This document shows, piece by piece, positions 1 to 8,478 of a stretch of DNA of 64,000 bases. The notes under the pieces are model-generated. The model saw only the letters and a program-made list of their open reading frames with translations, was not told where the DNA came from and made no database searches. A program made the position numbers and the translations under genes. Source of the stretch: Burkholderia thailandensis E264 (GTDB lineage: Bacteria > Pseudomonadota > Gammaproteobacteria > Burkholderiales > Burkholderiaceae); contig NC_007650.1 of assembly GCF_000012365.1 (NCBI RefSeq), forward strand, positions 2,294,001-2,358,000, read 5' to 3'. Numbering within the stretch: position 1 is the first letter of the stretch; the number at the start of each line of letters is the position of its first letter.

Positions 1-590
1 CTGCTGCCCGTCGTCGATACGCTCGAACCCGTCGTGCTCACCGAGCTGCCGGTGGCCGACATGCTCGATCCCGTCGTGCCCACCGAGCTGCCCGTCGTCG
101 ACATCGACGTGCCCGTGATGCTCGTCGAGCTGCCCGTGTTCGACATCGACGTGCCCGTGATGCTCGTCGACGTGCCCGTCACCGACGTGCTCGTGCCCGT
201 CATGCTGTTCGACGTGCCCGTGTACGACAGCGATACGCCCGTGATGCTCTGCGACTGCCCGGTCGTCGACATGCTGACGTCGGTCCACGACGACGAGATG
301 CCCGTCATGCTGTTCGACACGCCCGTCACGGAATTCTTGGAGCCCGTGATGCTGGTTGACACACCGACGAATCCCGTGCTGATGCCGGTGAAGCTCGTAT
401 CGACGCCGACGAACGAAGTCGACACGCCGGTGAAGCCCGTGGTCACGCCGGTAAACGACGTCGACACGCCGGTGAAGCTCGTGCTCACGCCGGTAAACGA
501 TGTGCTCACGCCGGTGAAGCTCGCCGATACGCCCGTGAAGCTCACCGACAGCCCTGTGTACGACACCGAGATCCCGGTGAAGCTGACCTT
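1..590 (-). repeat. 21-base (7-residue) coding repeats in vgrG copy 1
   Basis: Tandem 21-base units encode the C-terminal tail of the first VgrG. The consensus residue pattern is x-S-x-S-x-T-G, as in the second copy. The array continues past the left edge. The units are degenerate, not exact copies. Confidence 0.8.
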
Positions 591-2192
591 GATGCCGATG
601 ACCGACGTCGACGTACCGTTCACCGACAGATTCAGGTCCTGCGCGATCGACGTGGAGCTGTTGCGCTCGACCGTCTGCTGCAAGTCGCGCTCCGCGTGGA
701 TCATCACGCGCTCCGCGCCGTGCTGATCGTCGAACGTCAACTGGCTCGCATTCGGAATGCCGCCCGCGCGCTTGATCGAGCGCGTGACGAGGCCCGTGTA
801 GCGGATGTCCTTCGGCAGGTCGTAAGGCGTCGGGTTTTCGCCGTTGTAGACGATGCCCGTCGCAAGCGGGCGATCGAGATCGCCGTCGACATACACGACG
901 ATCACTTCCTGCCCGACCCGCGGCATCGCGAGCACACCCCAGCCCTTGCCGGCCCACGCCTGCGTCACGCGAATCCAGCACGAGGCGTCCGCTTCGGTCG
1001 TCTTGTAGCGGTCCCAGTGGAAGTGCACGCGGATGCGCCCGAGCTTGTCGGTATGCACCTCCGACATCTCTGGCCCCACCACCGTCGCGCTCTGGATGCC
1101 CGGCACGCGCGGCCGCTTGGTGACGAGCAGCGGCCGATACGGCCGATCGTCGGCGAGCGCGCGGAACTTCACCGCGACGTTGCGCCCCTGCGACGTGCTG
1201 TCCGGCCCGTCCTGAATGAACGTCAGCTCGCTGTTCGTCACGTAGTACCGACGATTGCGGCTCAGCGCCGGATGCCCAACCAGCGTGAACGCGCGACCCA
1301 CCGCGAGCGCGCGTGCGTTCGCCTCGCCCCCGAGCGCGTGTGCATCGGCCTGAATCGCTTCAAGCCGCAGCCGCGCCAGGCGCTCGCCTTGCTCGGGATC
1401 GCGGTAGCCGGCCGCGTAGTCGTAGTACTCGAGCGGAATGCCGCCGAGACTCTGCTGCTCGATCTGCGCGTCGCTGTCCAGTTGCTTCGACGGCGCGTGA
1501 TAGTCGAAGTCGCGCAGCGCGACGTTGCTCGCCTTGATCCGGCGCGTGCGCTGCAGCCGCTGCACGCCTTCGCGCCCCTGGATCGCCCGCGATTCCTCAC
1601 CGTCCGGCAAATACTCGAGCGTTTCGTTCGGCAGCGGCAGATCCTCGAAGCGCTGCGTGTCCGAAATCACCACGACATGCCGATCCGGCTCGTGCTCGAC
1701 CCAGAAATAGATCCCTTCGTCCTCCAGCAACCGCTTCACGAAGTTCAGATCCGTTTCCTGGAACTGCACGCAGTACTCGCGCGGCTCGTACGTGCCTTCC
1801 AGTTCGAACCGGTAGCCGTTGCGCTGATGGCCCTGGAACACCTGCTCGACGATCTGCGGCACGCTCAAGTCCTGGAAGATCCGGCTGTTGCGGTTCTCCG
1901 CGAGAAACGACAGCCAGCTCCGCAGCTCCAGCGTGTACGTGTACTGCCCGCTCATCTGCCCCGTGTCGTGGCCGCCGAACACGTGCGTGTTGAACGTCCG
2001 GATGTCGCCGCCGCCCAGATCGATGTCGGCCGACAGCGTCGAGCCGAGCAGTTCGTCGAAGTCCAGATTCGGATCGCGGCTCAGCAAGTCGAGCTGATAC
2101 GACGGTTCCTGCGACAGGTTCTCGTGCACCACGAAGCTCAGCGCAACGACGTCCGGGTCCAGGAGCGGACTGCGTAGTTCGATCAGACGCAT
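1..2192 (-). CDS. vgrG: VgrG (TssI) type VI spike protein, copy 1, 3' end cut by the window
   Basis: The gene starts at the ATG at 2190-2192, behind a good ribosome site (GGAGG in the 20 bases upstream), and stays open to the left edge, giving 730 visible codons. It aligns with the second vgrG at a constant offset of 2460 bases, from the start codons to base 1, with no net length change. The missing end should therefore lie about 100 bases outside the window. The N-terminal half is the gp27-like part, followed by a gp5-like OB region, then heptad repeats that fill the visible 3' end. VgrG trimers cap the Hcp tube and carry effectors. As the last visible gene of the operon it probably arose by tandem duplication of the neighbouring vgrG. 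The repeat region differs from copy 2 mainly around 340-440. Confidence 0.9.
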   Translation of the reverse strand, partial: MRLIELRSPLLDPDVVALSFVVHENLSQEPSYQLDLLSRDPNLDFDELLGSTLSADIDLGGGDIRTFNTHVFGGHDTGQMSGQYTYTLELRSWLSFLAENRNSRIFQDLSVPQIVEQVFQGHQRNGYRFELEGTYEPREYCVQFQETDLNFVKRLLEDEGIYFWVEHEPDRHVVVISDTQRFEDLPLPNETLEYLPDGEESRAIQGREGVQRLQRTRRIKASNVALRDFDYHAPSKQLDSDAQIEQQSLGGIPLEYYDYAAGYRDPEQGERLARLRLEAIQADAHALGGEANARALAVGRAFTLVGHPALSRNRRYYVTNSELTFIQDGPDSTSQGRNVAVKFRALADDRPYRPLLVTKRPRVPGIQSATVVGPEMSEVHTDKLGRIRVHFHWDRYKTTEADASCWIRVTQAWAGKGWGVLAMPRVGQEVIVVYVDGDLDRPLATGIVYNGENPTPYDLPKDIRYTGLVTRSIKRAGGIPNASQLTFDDQHGAERVMIHAERDLQQTVERNSSTSIAQDLNLSVNGTSTSVIGIKVSFTGISVSYTGLSVSFTGVSASFTGVSTSFTGVSTSFTGVSTSFTGVTTGFTGVSTSFVGVDTSFTGISTGFVGVSTSITGSKNSVTGVSNSMTGISSSWTDVSMSTTGQSQSITGVSLSYTGTSNSMTGTSTSVTGTSTSITGTSMSNTGSSTSITGTSMSTTGSSVGTTGSSMSATGSSVSTTGSSVSTTGS

Positions 2193-2356
2193 ATGGCCCC
2201 TCCGTCTGCATTCGCATTCGCAGAAGCCCATGCCTCGATGCGGCCGCGGGCATCGACCGGCGCCGCGCGCTCGGGCGCCGCGATGCTGCCGATCCGGACG
2301 CAGATCCGCACCGCGGCTTCAGTGGCGAAAAGCGATGATGGTGTGATATCGCGCAT
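2183..2356 (-). CDS. Possible 57-residue protein between the two vgrG genes
   Basis: An ATG at 2354-2356 opens a 57-codon frame, four bases after the stop of vgrG copy 2. It closes with TGA at 2183-2185, overlapping the start of vgrG copy 1. The product would be Ala/Arg-rich and ends in Cys-Val. ClpV also ends in Cys-Val where it overlaps the other vgrG start, which suggests both overlaps descend from the same duplicated junction. No family was recognised. It could be a coupling peptide that carries ribosomes into vgrG copy 1, a remnant of duplicated sequence, or noncoding. Its unbroken frame across the whole gap is the only support. Confidence 0.3.
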   Translation of the reverse strand: MRDITPSSLFATEAAVRICVRIGSIAAPERAAPVDARGRIEAWASANANADGGAICV

Positions 2357-2360
2357 AGAA

Positions 2361-4652
2361 TCAGCTCTTCACTTGCATGCCGACCTTCTTCAGGTCGATG
2401 CCCACGTCCGAGTAGCTCGCCCCGGTGTACGAGAAGCTGAATCCCGTCGTCGACACGCTGCTGCCCGTCGTCGATACGCTCGAACCCGTCGTGCTCACCG
2501 AGCTGCCGGTCGTCGACACGCTGGAGCCGGTGATGCTCGTCGAGCTGCCCGTCGTCGACATCGACGTGCCCGTGATGCTCGTCGAGCTGCCCGTGTTCGA
2601 CATCGACGTGCCCGTGATGCTCGTCGACGTGCCCGTCACCGACGTGCTCGTGCCCGTCATGCTGTTCGACGTGCCCGTGTACGACAGCGATACGCCGGTC
2701 ATGCTCTGCGACTGCCCGGTCGTCGACATGCTGACGTCGGTCCACGACGACGAGATGCCCGTCATGCTGTTCGACACGCCCGTCACGGAATTGCTGGAAC
2801 CCACGACGCTGGTCGAGACACCGATCATCGCCGTCGACACGCCCTTGAAGCCTGTATCGACACCGGTAAACGACGTCGACACGCCGATGAAGCTCGTGCT
2901 CACGCCGGTAAACGACGTCGACACGCCGGTGAAACTCGTGCTCACGCCGGTAAACGATGTGCTCACGCCGGTGAAACTCGCCGATACGCCCGTGAAGCTC
3001 ACCGACAGCCCCGTGTACGACACCGAGATGCCCGTGAAGCTGACCGAGATCCCGACGACCGACGTCGCCGTGCCCTTCACCGACAGATTCAAGTCCTGCG
3101 CGATCGACGTGGAGCTGTTGCGCTCGACCGTCTGCTGCATGTCGCGCTCCGCGTGGATCATCACGCGCTCCGCGCCGCGCTGATCGTCGAACGTGATCTG
3201 GCTTGCGTTCTGGTAGCCGCCGGCGCGCTTGATCGAACGTGAAACGAGACCCGTGTAGCGGATGTCTTTCGGCAAATCGTAAGGCGTCGGGTTTTCGCCG
3301 TTGTAGACGATGCCCGTCACGAGCGGACGGTCGAGATCGCCGTCGACGTACGTGATCAGCACTTCCTGCCCGACCCGCGGCATCGCGATCACGCCCCAGC
3401 CCTTGCCGGCCCACGCCTGCGACACGCGAATCCAGCACGAGGCGTCCGCTTCGGTCGTCTTGTAGCGGTCCCAGTGGAAGTGCACGCGGATGCGCCCGAG
3501 CTTGTCGGTATGCACCTCCGACATCTCCGGCCCCACCACCGTCGCGCTCTGGATGCCCGGCACCTCGGGGCGCGGCGTCGTCAAGAGCGGCCGATACGGC
3601 TGATCGTCGGCGAGCGCGCGGAACTTCACCGCGACGTTGCGCCCCTGCGACGTGCTGTCCGGCCCGTCCTGAATGAACGTCAGCTCGCTGTTCGTCACGT
3701 AGTACCGACGATTGCGGCCCAGCGCCGGATGCCCGATCAGCGTGAACGCCCGGCCCGTCGCCAGCGCGCGCGCGTTCGCCTCGCCGACGAGCATGTGCGA
3801 ATCCGCCTGGATCGCTTCGAGCCGCAGCCGCGCGAGACGCTCCCCTTGCTCCGGCTCGCGGTAGCCGGCCGCATAGTCGTAGTACTCGAGCGGAATCCCT
3901 TCGAGATTCGGCGGCGACACCAGCTGTGCGTCGCTGTCGAGCTTGTTCGACGGCGCGTGATAGTCGAAGTCGCGCAGCGCGACGTTGCTTGCCTTGATCC
4001 GGCGCGTGCGCTGCAGCCGCTGCACGCCTTCGCGCCCCTGGATCGCCCGCGATTCCTCGCCGTCCGGCAAATACTCGAGCGTTTCGTTCGGCAGCGGCAG
4101 ATCCTCGAAGCGCTGCGTGTCCGAAATCACCACGACATGCCGATCCGGCTCGTGCTCGACCCAGAAATAGATCCCTTCGTCCTCCAGCAATCGCTTCACG
4201 AAGTTCAGATCCGTTTCCTGGAACTGCACGCAGTACTCGCGCGGCTCGTACGTGCCTTCCAGTTCGAACCGGTAGCCGTTGCGCTGATGGCCCTGGAACA
4301 CCTGCTCGACGATCTGCGGCACGCTCATGTTCTGGAAGATCCGGCTGTTGCGGTTCTCCGCGAGAAACGACAGCCAGCTCCGCAGCTCCAGCGTGTACGT
4401 GTACTGCCCGCTCATCTGCCCCGTGTCGTGGCCGCCGAACACGTGCGTGTTGAACGTCCGGATGTCGCCGCCGCCCAGATCGATGTCGGCCGACAGTGTC
4501 GAGCCGAGCAGCGCGTCGAAGTCCAGATCCGGGTCGTGACTCAGCAAGTCGAGCTGATACGACGGTTCCTGCGACAGGTTCTCGTGCACCACGAAGCTCA
4601 GCGCCACAGCATCCGGGTCCAGCAGGGGACTACGCAGTTCGATCAGACGCAT
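2361..4652 (-). CDS. vgrG: VgrG (TssI) type VI spike protein, copy 2, 763 residues
   Basis: The start ATG at 4650-4652 overlaps the end of clpV by ten bases, so the two are translationally coupled. Residues 1 to about 390 look like the gp27/phage baseplate hub part. Residues about 390-480 hold the OB-fold gp5 part with the usual VgrG signature (DKLGRIRVHFHWDR, then VGQEVLITYVDGD). A short stalk with AERDMQQTVERN follows. From about residue 534 there are 31 heptads of pattern x-S-x-S-x-T-G, then a twelve-residue end (DLKKVGMQVKS). No recognisable enzymatic C-terminal domain is present, so this is a structural spike with an unusually long repeat shaft. The spike is expelled with the Hcp tube into a target cell. 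Confidence 0.95.
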   Translation of the reverse strand: MRLIELRSPLLDPDAVALSFVVHENLSQEPSYQLDLLSHDPDLDFDALLGSTLSADIDLGGGDIRTFNTHVFGGHDTGQMSGQYTYTLELRSWLSFLAENRNSRIFQNMSVPQIVEQVFQGHQRNGYRFELEGTYEPREYCVQFQETDLNFVKRLLEDEGIYFWVEHEPDRHVVVISDTQRFEDLPLPNETLEYLPDGEESRAIQGREGVQRLQRTRRIKASNVALRDFDYHAPSNKLDSDAQLVSPPNLEGIPLEYYDYAAGYREPEQGERLARLRLEAIQADSHMLVGEANARALATGRAFTLIGHPALGRNRRYYVTNSELTFIQDGPDSTSQGRNVAVKFRALADDQPYRPLLTTPRPEVPGIQSATVVGPEMSEVHTDKLGRIRVHFHWDRYKTTEADASCWIRVSQAWAGKGWGVIAMPRVGQEVLITYVDGDLDRPLVTGIVYNGENPTPYDLPKDIRYTGLVSRSIKRAGGYQNASQITFDDQRGAERVMIHAERDMQQTVERNSSTSIAQDLNLSVKGTATSVVGISVSFTGISVSYTGLSVSFTGVSASFTGVSTSFTGVSTSFTGVSTSFTGVSTSFIGVSTSFTGVDTGFKGVSTAMIGVSTSVVGSSNSVTGVSNSMTGISSSWTDVSMSTTGQSQSMTGVSLSYTGTSNSMTGTSTSVTGTSTSITGTSMSNTGSSTSITGTSMSTTGSSTSITGSSVSTTGSSVSTTGSSVSTTGSSVSTTGFSFSYTGASYSDVGIDLKKVGMQVKS
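2400..3050 (-). repeat. 31 heptad-coding 21-base repeats in vgrG copy 2
   Basis: Thirty-one consecutive 21-base units encode the pattern x-S-x-S-x-T-G. The last four full units near the C-terminus are identical at protein level (SSVSTTG), and a block of VSTSFTG units lies near the N-terminal end. The unit is 7 residues, not the 8-residue VxGxxxxx unit of phage gp5. The two variants (VSTSF- and TSTSI/SSVST-type) suggest growth by local duplication. Confidence 0.85.
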
Positions 4653-7486
4653 GACGGTTCTCCCGTCGTGCCGGCGTTCGCCGAGGTCGTTTCGTCGGGA
4701 TGATGCGCATCGGCCGGACGTTCGTCGTCCGCTTCGGCACGCATGTCGCCGTTCGCTTCATGCACGTCACGCGACTCAGGTGCGTCATGCGCTTCGGGTG
4801 CGCCGTGCGCCGCAGCGGACGCCGCAGCCTCGCGCGCCGCCGCCTCCGCCTGCTCGCCGAGCGAGGCCGCATCGGTGCCGCCGATCTCCAGCGCATCCTC
4901 GTCGAACACGAGCGACAGCTTCTCGTGCGCGGACAGCCGCACGGTCTTCAGCGCGCGCCCTTCGGCCCGCGCGGCGAGCACGCCGCGCGCGACGGCCGGC
5001 ATCACGTGCTGGCGCAGCAGGTCGCGCACCGCGCGCCCGTTCGCCGGATGCTGCGACACCGCGTGCGCGACCCACGACGCGACGCCTTCGTCCGCGCGCC
5101 ATTGCAGATCGTTCTCCGCGAGGCGCTCGCCGAGTTCGTCGAGCGCCTGCGTCGCGATGCCGGTCAGCGCGTCGACGTCGAGCGGACGGAACGCGACGAG
5201 CTGAATCCGCGCGAGCAGCGCGGGCGAGAAGCGCCCCTGCAGCCGTTCGCCGACGAGCTTGTCGAGCTTCGCCTGCGAAATCTGCGGATCGGCCTTGCAC
5301 GCCGCTTCGATCTCGACGTCGCCGAGATTGCTCGTCAACAGGATCAGGCAGTTGCGGAAGCTGATCCGACGGCCCTCGCCATCCTCCATCCAGCCCTGAT
5401 CGAAGACTTGATAGAACACCTCATGAATGTCCGGATGCGCGCGGTCGAATTCGTCGAGCAGCAGCACGCTGTACGGCTTCTTGCGAACCGCCTCGGTCAA
5501 GCGCCCGCCCTTGCCGTAACCGACGTATCCGGGCGGCGCGCCCTTGAGCGTCGACACCGTGTGCGCTTCCTGAAACTCGTTCATGTTGAACTGCAGCAGG
5601 TTGCGCTCGCCGCCGAACAGCAGCTCGGCGAGCTTCGCCGCGGCCTGGCTCTTGCCGGTGCCGGTCGGGCCGGCGAGCAGCATCACGCCGAGCGGCCGGC
5701 GCGGATCGTTGAGCCCCGAATGCGACACCTGCAGCGCCTGCGCGATCGAGCGCATCGCGCCCGTCTGCCCGTGGATGCCCGCATTGAGCGCCCCCTCGAG
5801 CTCGACCACGCGCTGCGCGTCGTCCTGCGCGAGCTGCGCGACGGGCACGCCCGTCCACTCGGCGAGCACCTCCGACACGACGTGCTCGTCGACCCACGGC
5901 CGCACCCAGCGATTCGCGCCGATGCGCGCGGCGAACGAATCGCCGTCGCTGTCGGCAGACACATGCGTCTCGTCGTTCAGACGCGCGAGCCACGAACGCA
6001 CTTCGTCGCGCTGCGCGTCGACGACCGTCTCGAGCGTGGCCGCCTGCTGGACGAGGCTCGCCTGGCGGCCCTCGAGCTCGGCTTCGTCGCCCGGCGTGCG
6101 CACGCCCATGCGGCGGTCGCTCGCACGCCAATCGAGCGTCTGGCCGATCGCGAACGCCTGATGCTGCAAGCGCTCGAGCTCGGCGGGCGCGCAGTTCTGA
6201 CTCATCGCGACGCGCGCGCACGCGGTGTCGAGCAGGCTGATCGCCTTGTCCGGCAACTGCCGCGCGGGCAGATAGCGGCGCGACAGCTCGACCGCGCCGC
6301 GCAGCGCCGAATCCACGATCCGCACGCCGTGGTGCGCCGCGAAGCGCGGCGCGATCGTGCGCAGCATGTCGACCGCCGCGTCGTCGCTCGGCTCGTCGAC
6401 CGGAACAGCCTGGAAGCGCCGCACGAGCGCCGCATCCGGCTCGATGTACTGCTTGTATTCGGACCACGTCGTCGCGGCGACCATCCGCAACTGGCCGCGC
6501 GCGAGCATCGGCTTGATCAGGTTCGCCGCGTCGCCCGTGCCGGCCGCGCCGCCCGCGCCGATCAGCGTATGCGTCTCGTCGCAGAACAGGATGATCGGCG
6601 CGGCCGACGCGATCACCGCGTCGATCAGCGATTTCAGGCGCTGCTCGAACTCGCCGCGCACGCCCGCGCCCGCCTGCATCCGCGCCAGATCGAGCGCCCA
6701 CACCTGCGCGCCGATGAGGCCCGGCGGCACCGCGCCCGCGTGGATCTTCTGCGCGAGCGCCTCGACGACGGCCGTCTTGCCCACGCCTGCCTCGCCGACG
6801 AGAATCGGGTTGTTCTGGCGGCGGCGCGACAGGATGTCGATCACCGTGCGCAATTCATCGTCGCGGCCGACCACGGGATCGAGCTCGCCGCGCGCGGCCT
6901 GCTCGGTCACGCACGTCGCCCATTTCGCGAGCGCGTCGCTCGTGCCGTCGGCGCCGGCCTCGCCCGCTTCCGCGCCAAGCGCGCCGCCGTCGAGCGCCGC
7001 GGGCGCTTCGTCGGTTTCCGTCCAGCCGGGCGCGAGCGCCTCATAGCGCTTCACCACCTCGTCGAGCGCGACCGACGTGATGCCGTTCGGCACGCGCTGC
7101 TGCAACCAGCGGCGCGTCAGATCCTCGTCGAGCCACGCGAGCAACAGGTGGCCGGAGCGCACCTTGCCCGCGCGCGCCGCGATCTGGCTCCAGATGACGG
7201 CCGGCCCGACGCTGCGCTCGAGCGAGCTGGAGATGTCGCGCAGCGAGTCGCCGCTCACGTCGAAGCCGTCCAGCGCCTTCTCCATCCGGCGCTTCGCTTC
7301 GCCGACATCGCTGCCGAACTGCTCGAACAGCCGCGCGAGATCGCTCTGCTCGCGCTGCAGCAGGCACAGTGCCCAGTGATCGAGATCGATGAAGGCATGC
7401 CGACGGGATCGGCCTAGCGCCGTCGCATCGACAAGGGCCGCATAGGTCGTGCGGCCGAGACAGTTGAATATGCGTTCGCGATTCAC
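4643..7486 (-). CDS. clpV: ClpV (TssH) AAA+ ATPase recycling the type VI sheath
   Basis: A 947-residue ClpB-like protein. An N-terminal Clp repeat domain spans about residues 1-160. The first AAA+ module has Walker A GEAGVGKT at 231-238 and a Walker B-like FCDETH at 301-306 (family members usually have IDEAH). A middle coiled-coil region sits around 430-520. The second AAA+ module has Walker A GPTGTGKS at 606-613 and VLLLDEFDRAHPD downstream, followed by a ClpB-type C-terminal domain. ClpV disassembles contracted TssB/TssC sheath for reuse. The last 80 or so residues form an Ala/Glu/Asp/His-rich tail that is probably disordered. The start lies two bases after tssG, and its end overlaps vgrG. 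Confidence 0.97.
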   Translation of the reverse strand: MNRERIFNCLGRTTYAALVDATALGRSRRHAFIDLDHWALCLLQREQSDLARLFEQFGSDVGEAKRRMEKALDGFDVSGDSLRDISSSLERSVGPAVIWSQIAARAGKVRSGHLLLAWLDEDLTRRWLQQRVPNGITSVALDEVVKRYEALAPGWTETDEAPAALDGGALGAEAGEAGADGTSDALAKWATCVTEQAARGELDPVVGRDDELRTVIDILSRRRQNNPILVGEAGVGKTAVVEALAQKIHAGAVPPGLIGAQVWALDLARMQAGAGVRGEFEQRLKSLIDAVIASAAPIILFCDETHTLIGAGGAAGTGDAANLIKPMLARGQLRMVAATTWSEYKQYIEPDAALVRRFQAVPVDEPSDDAAVDMLRTIAPRFAAHHGVRIVDSALRGAVELSRRYLPARQLPDKAISLLDTACARVAMSQNCAPAELERLQHQAFAIGQTLDWRASDRRMGVRTPGDEAELEGRQASLVQQAATLETVVDAQRDEVRSWLARLNDETHVSADSDGDSFAARIGANRWVRPWVDEHVVSEVLAEWTGVPVAQLAQDDAQRVVELEGALNAGIHGQTGAMRSIAQALQVSHSGLNDPRRPLGVMLLAGPTGTGKSQAAAKLAELLFGGERNLLQFNMNEFQEAHTVSTLKGAPPGYVGYGKGGRLTEAVRKKPYSVLLLDEFDRAHPDIHEVFYQVFDQGWMEDGEGRRISFRNCLILLTSNLGDVEIEAACKADPQISQAKLDKLVGERLQGRFSPALLARIQLVAFRPLDVDALTGIATQALDELGERLAENDLQWRADEGVASWVAHAVSQHPANGRAVRDLLRQHVMPAVARGVLAARAEGRALKTVRLSAHEKLSLVFDEDALEIGGTDAASLGEQAEAAAREAAASAAAHGAPEAHDAPESRDVHEANGDMRAEADDERPADAHHPDETTSANAGTTGEPSCV

Positions 7487-7488
7487 GT

Positions 7489-8478
7489 CTAGTCCCGAAA
7501 AGATTCAAAGACAGTCAGGGTGCGCAGCGCCCGATTCGGCCGTGACCACGCGTCGACGCCGACGCGCATGCACCCAACCCTTCCTGCGAGTTCAGGGCGC
7601 GTCCACACCTGAACCTTGATGACGGGGTAAATTCGTCCGTCGACGAAATCCGTCACGACCGCGGACAGCGCCATCACTGCCGCCGCGCGGCGTTGCCACC
7701 GGTAGAACTCGTCGGCCTCGATCGGACCGACGACGATCTCGACCGAATGCTGCACGTCCCAGATCCGCGCGCCGAGCCGCCATCCGCCAAGCCGCCGCGC
7801 ATGGCTCTGCGCGGCCGGCACCGGCACCCAGCGGCCGTGGCGCGGCACGACCTGCAGCGCGACGCCGAAGTACGCGCACAGCATCCGCTGCAGATCGGCA
7901 AGCGAGCGGCGCGGCGCGCAGTAAATGCCCGGAAACGCACGCCGGCATGCGAGCGCGTGCTGCTCGAACGGCTCGCCGCCCTCCTGCTGCGCGCGGCGCG
8001 CATCGGCGAGCGCCGTCACGCGCTCGACGAACGGATTGCGCGCACGCTCGTAGCCGAGCACCGGATGCATCGACGACCACGCCGAGTAATGCAGCCATGC
8101 GAGATCGCCGCACACGACGTTGACGAAGCGCTCGAACGCGGCGTTGCGCTCGAAGCGCTTCTCCTGCATCGCGTGCTCGGTCACGTGCAGCGGCAGCGGC
8201 CCATACGGCGCGAACAACCCGAAGTGACGCTGGACCACCGTGACCTGCGGGTGATCGTCGTCCTCGATGAAGCGCGCGAGCGCCACGTGCACGCGCTCGA
8301 CTTCCGTGCTCGCGAAATGCATCTCCGCCGGCTGCTCGATGCGCAACCACTTCGGCATCCGGCGCTTACGCGCCAAACGCTTGTCGTGCTTGCGCTGCAG
8401 CGCTTCGACGCGCCGCATCAGCTCGAAGAACGTGCGGCGCGGCGTCAGCGCTCGGCTCACGCGCTCGAGCGTCGTCAT
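7489..8478 (-). CDS. tssG: TssG type VI baseplate subunit
   Basis: A 329-residue ImpH/VasB-family protein. TssG is part of the TssKFGE baseplate wedge. Family features seen are the early FFELMRRVEAL segment, the FGLFAPYGPLPLHVTEHA motif near residues 85-103, and the C-terminal FxLR/WTRPEL-type region. The start ATG overlaps the stop of tssF by four bases (ATGA), so translation is coupled. Length is normal for the family. Confidence 0.93.
   Translation of the reverse strand: MTTLERVSRALTPRRTFFELMRRVEALQRKHDKRLARKRRMPKWLRIEQPAEMHFASTEVERVHVALARFIEDDDHPQVTVVQRHFGLFAPYGPLPLHVTEHAMQEKRFERNAAFERFVNVVCGDLAWLHYSAWSSMHPVLGYERARNPFVERVTALADARRAQQEGGEPFEQHALACRRAFPGIYCAPRRSLADLQRMLCAYFGVALQVVPRHGRWVPVPAAQSHARRLGGWRLGARIWDVQHSVEIVVGPIEADEFYRWQRRAAAVMALSAVVTDFVDGRIYPVIKVQVWTRPELAGRVGCMRVGVDAWSRPNRALRTLTVFESFRD

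Noticed and set aside
34..726. Plus-strand open frames rich in Val, Asp and Pro repeats
   Set aside because: They are the antisense of the vgrG heptad repeats; the minus-strand VgrG reading is clearly real.
2400..3050. Regular 21-base repeats resembling a CRISPR or satellite array
   Set aside because: The repeats have no conserved spacer pattern and are in frame inside vgrG.
4700..7417. Long plus-strand open frame opposite clpV
   Set aside because: Arg/Ala-rich shadow in high-GC DNA; ClpV on the other strand has all expected motifs.
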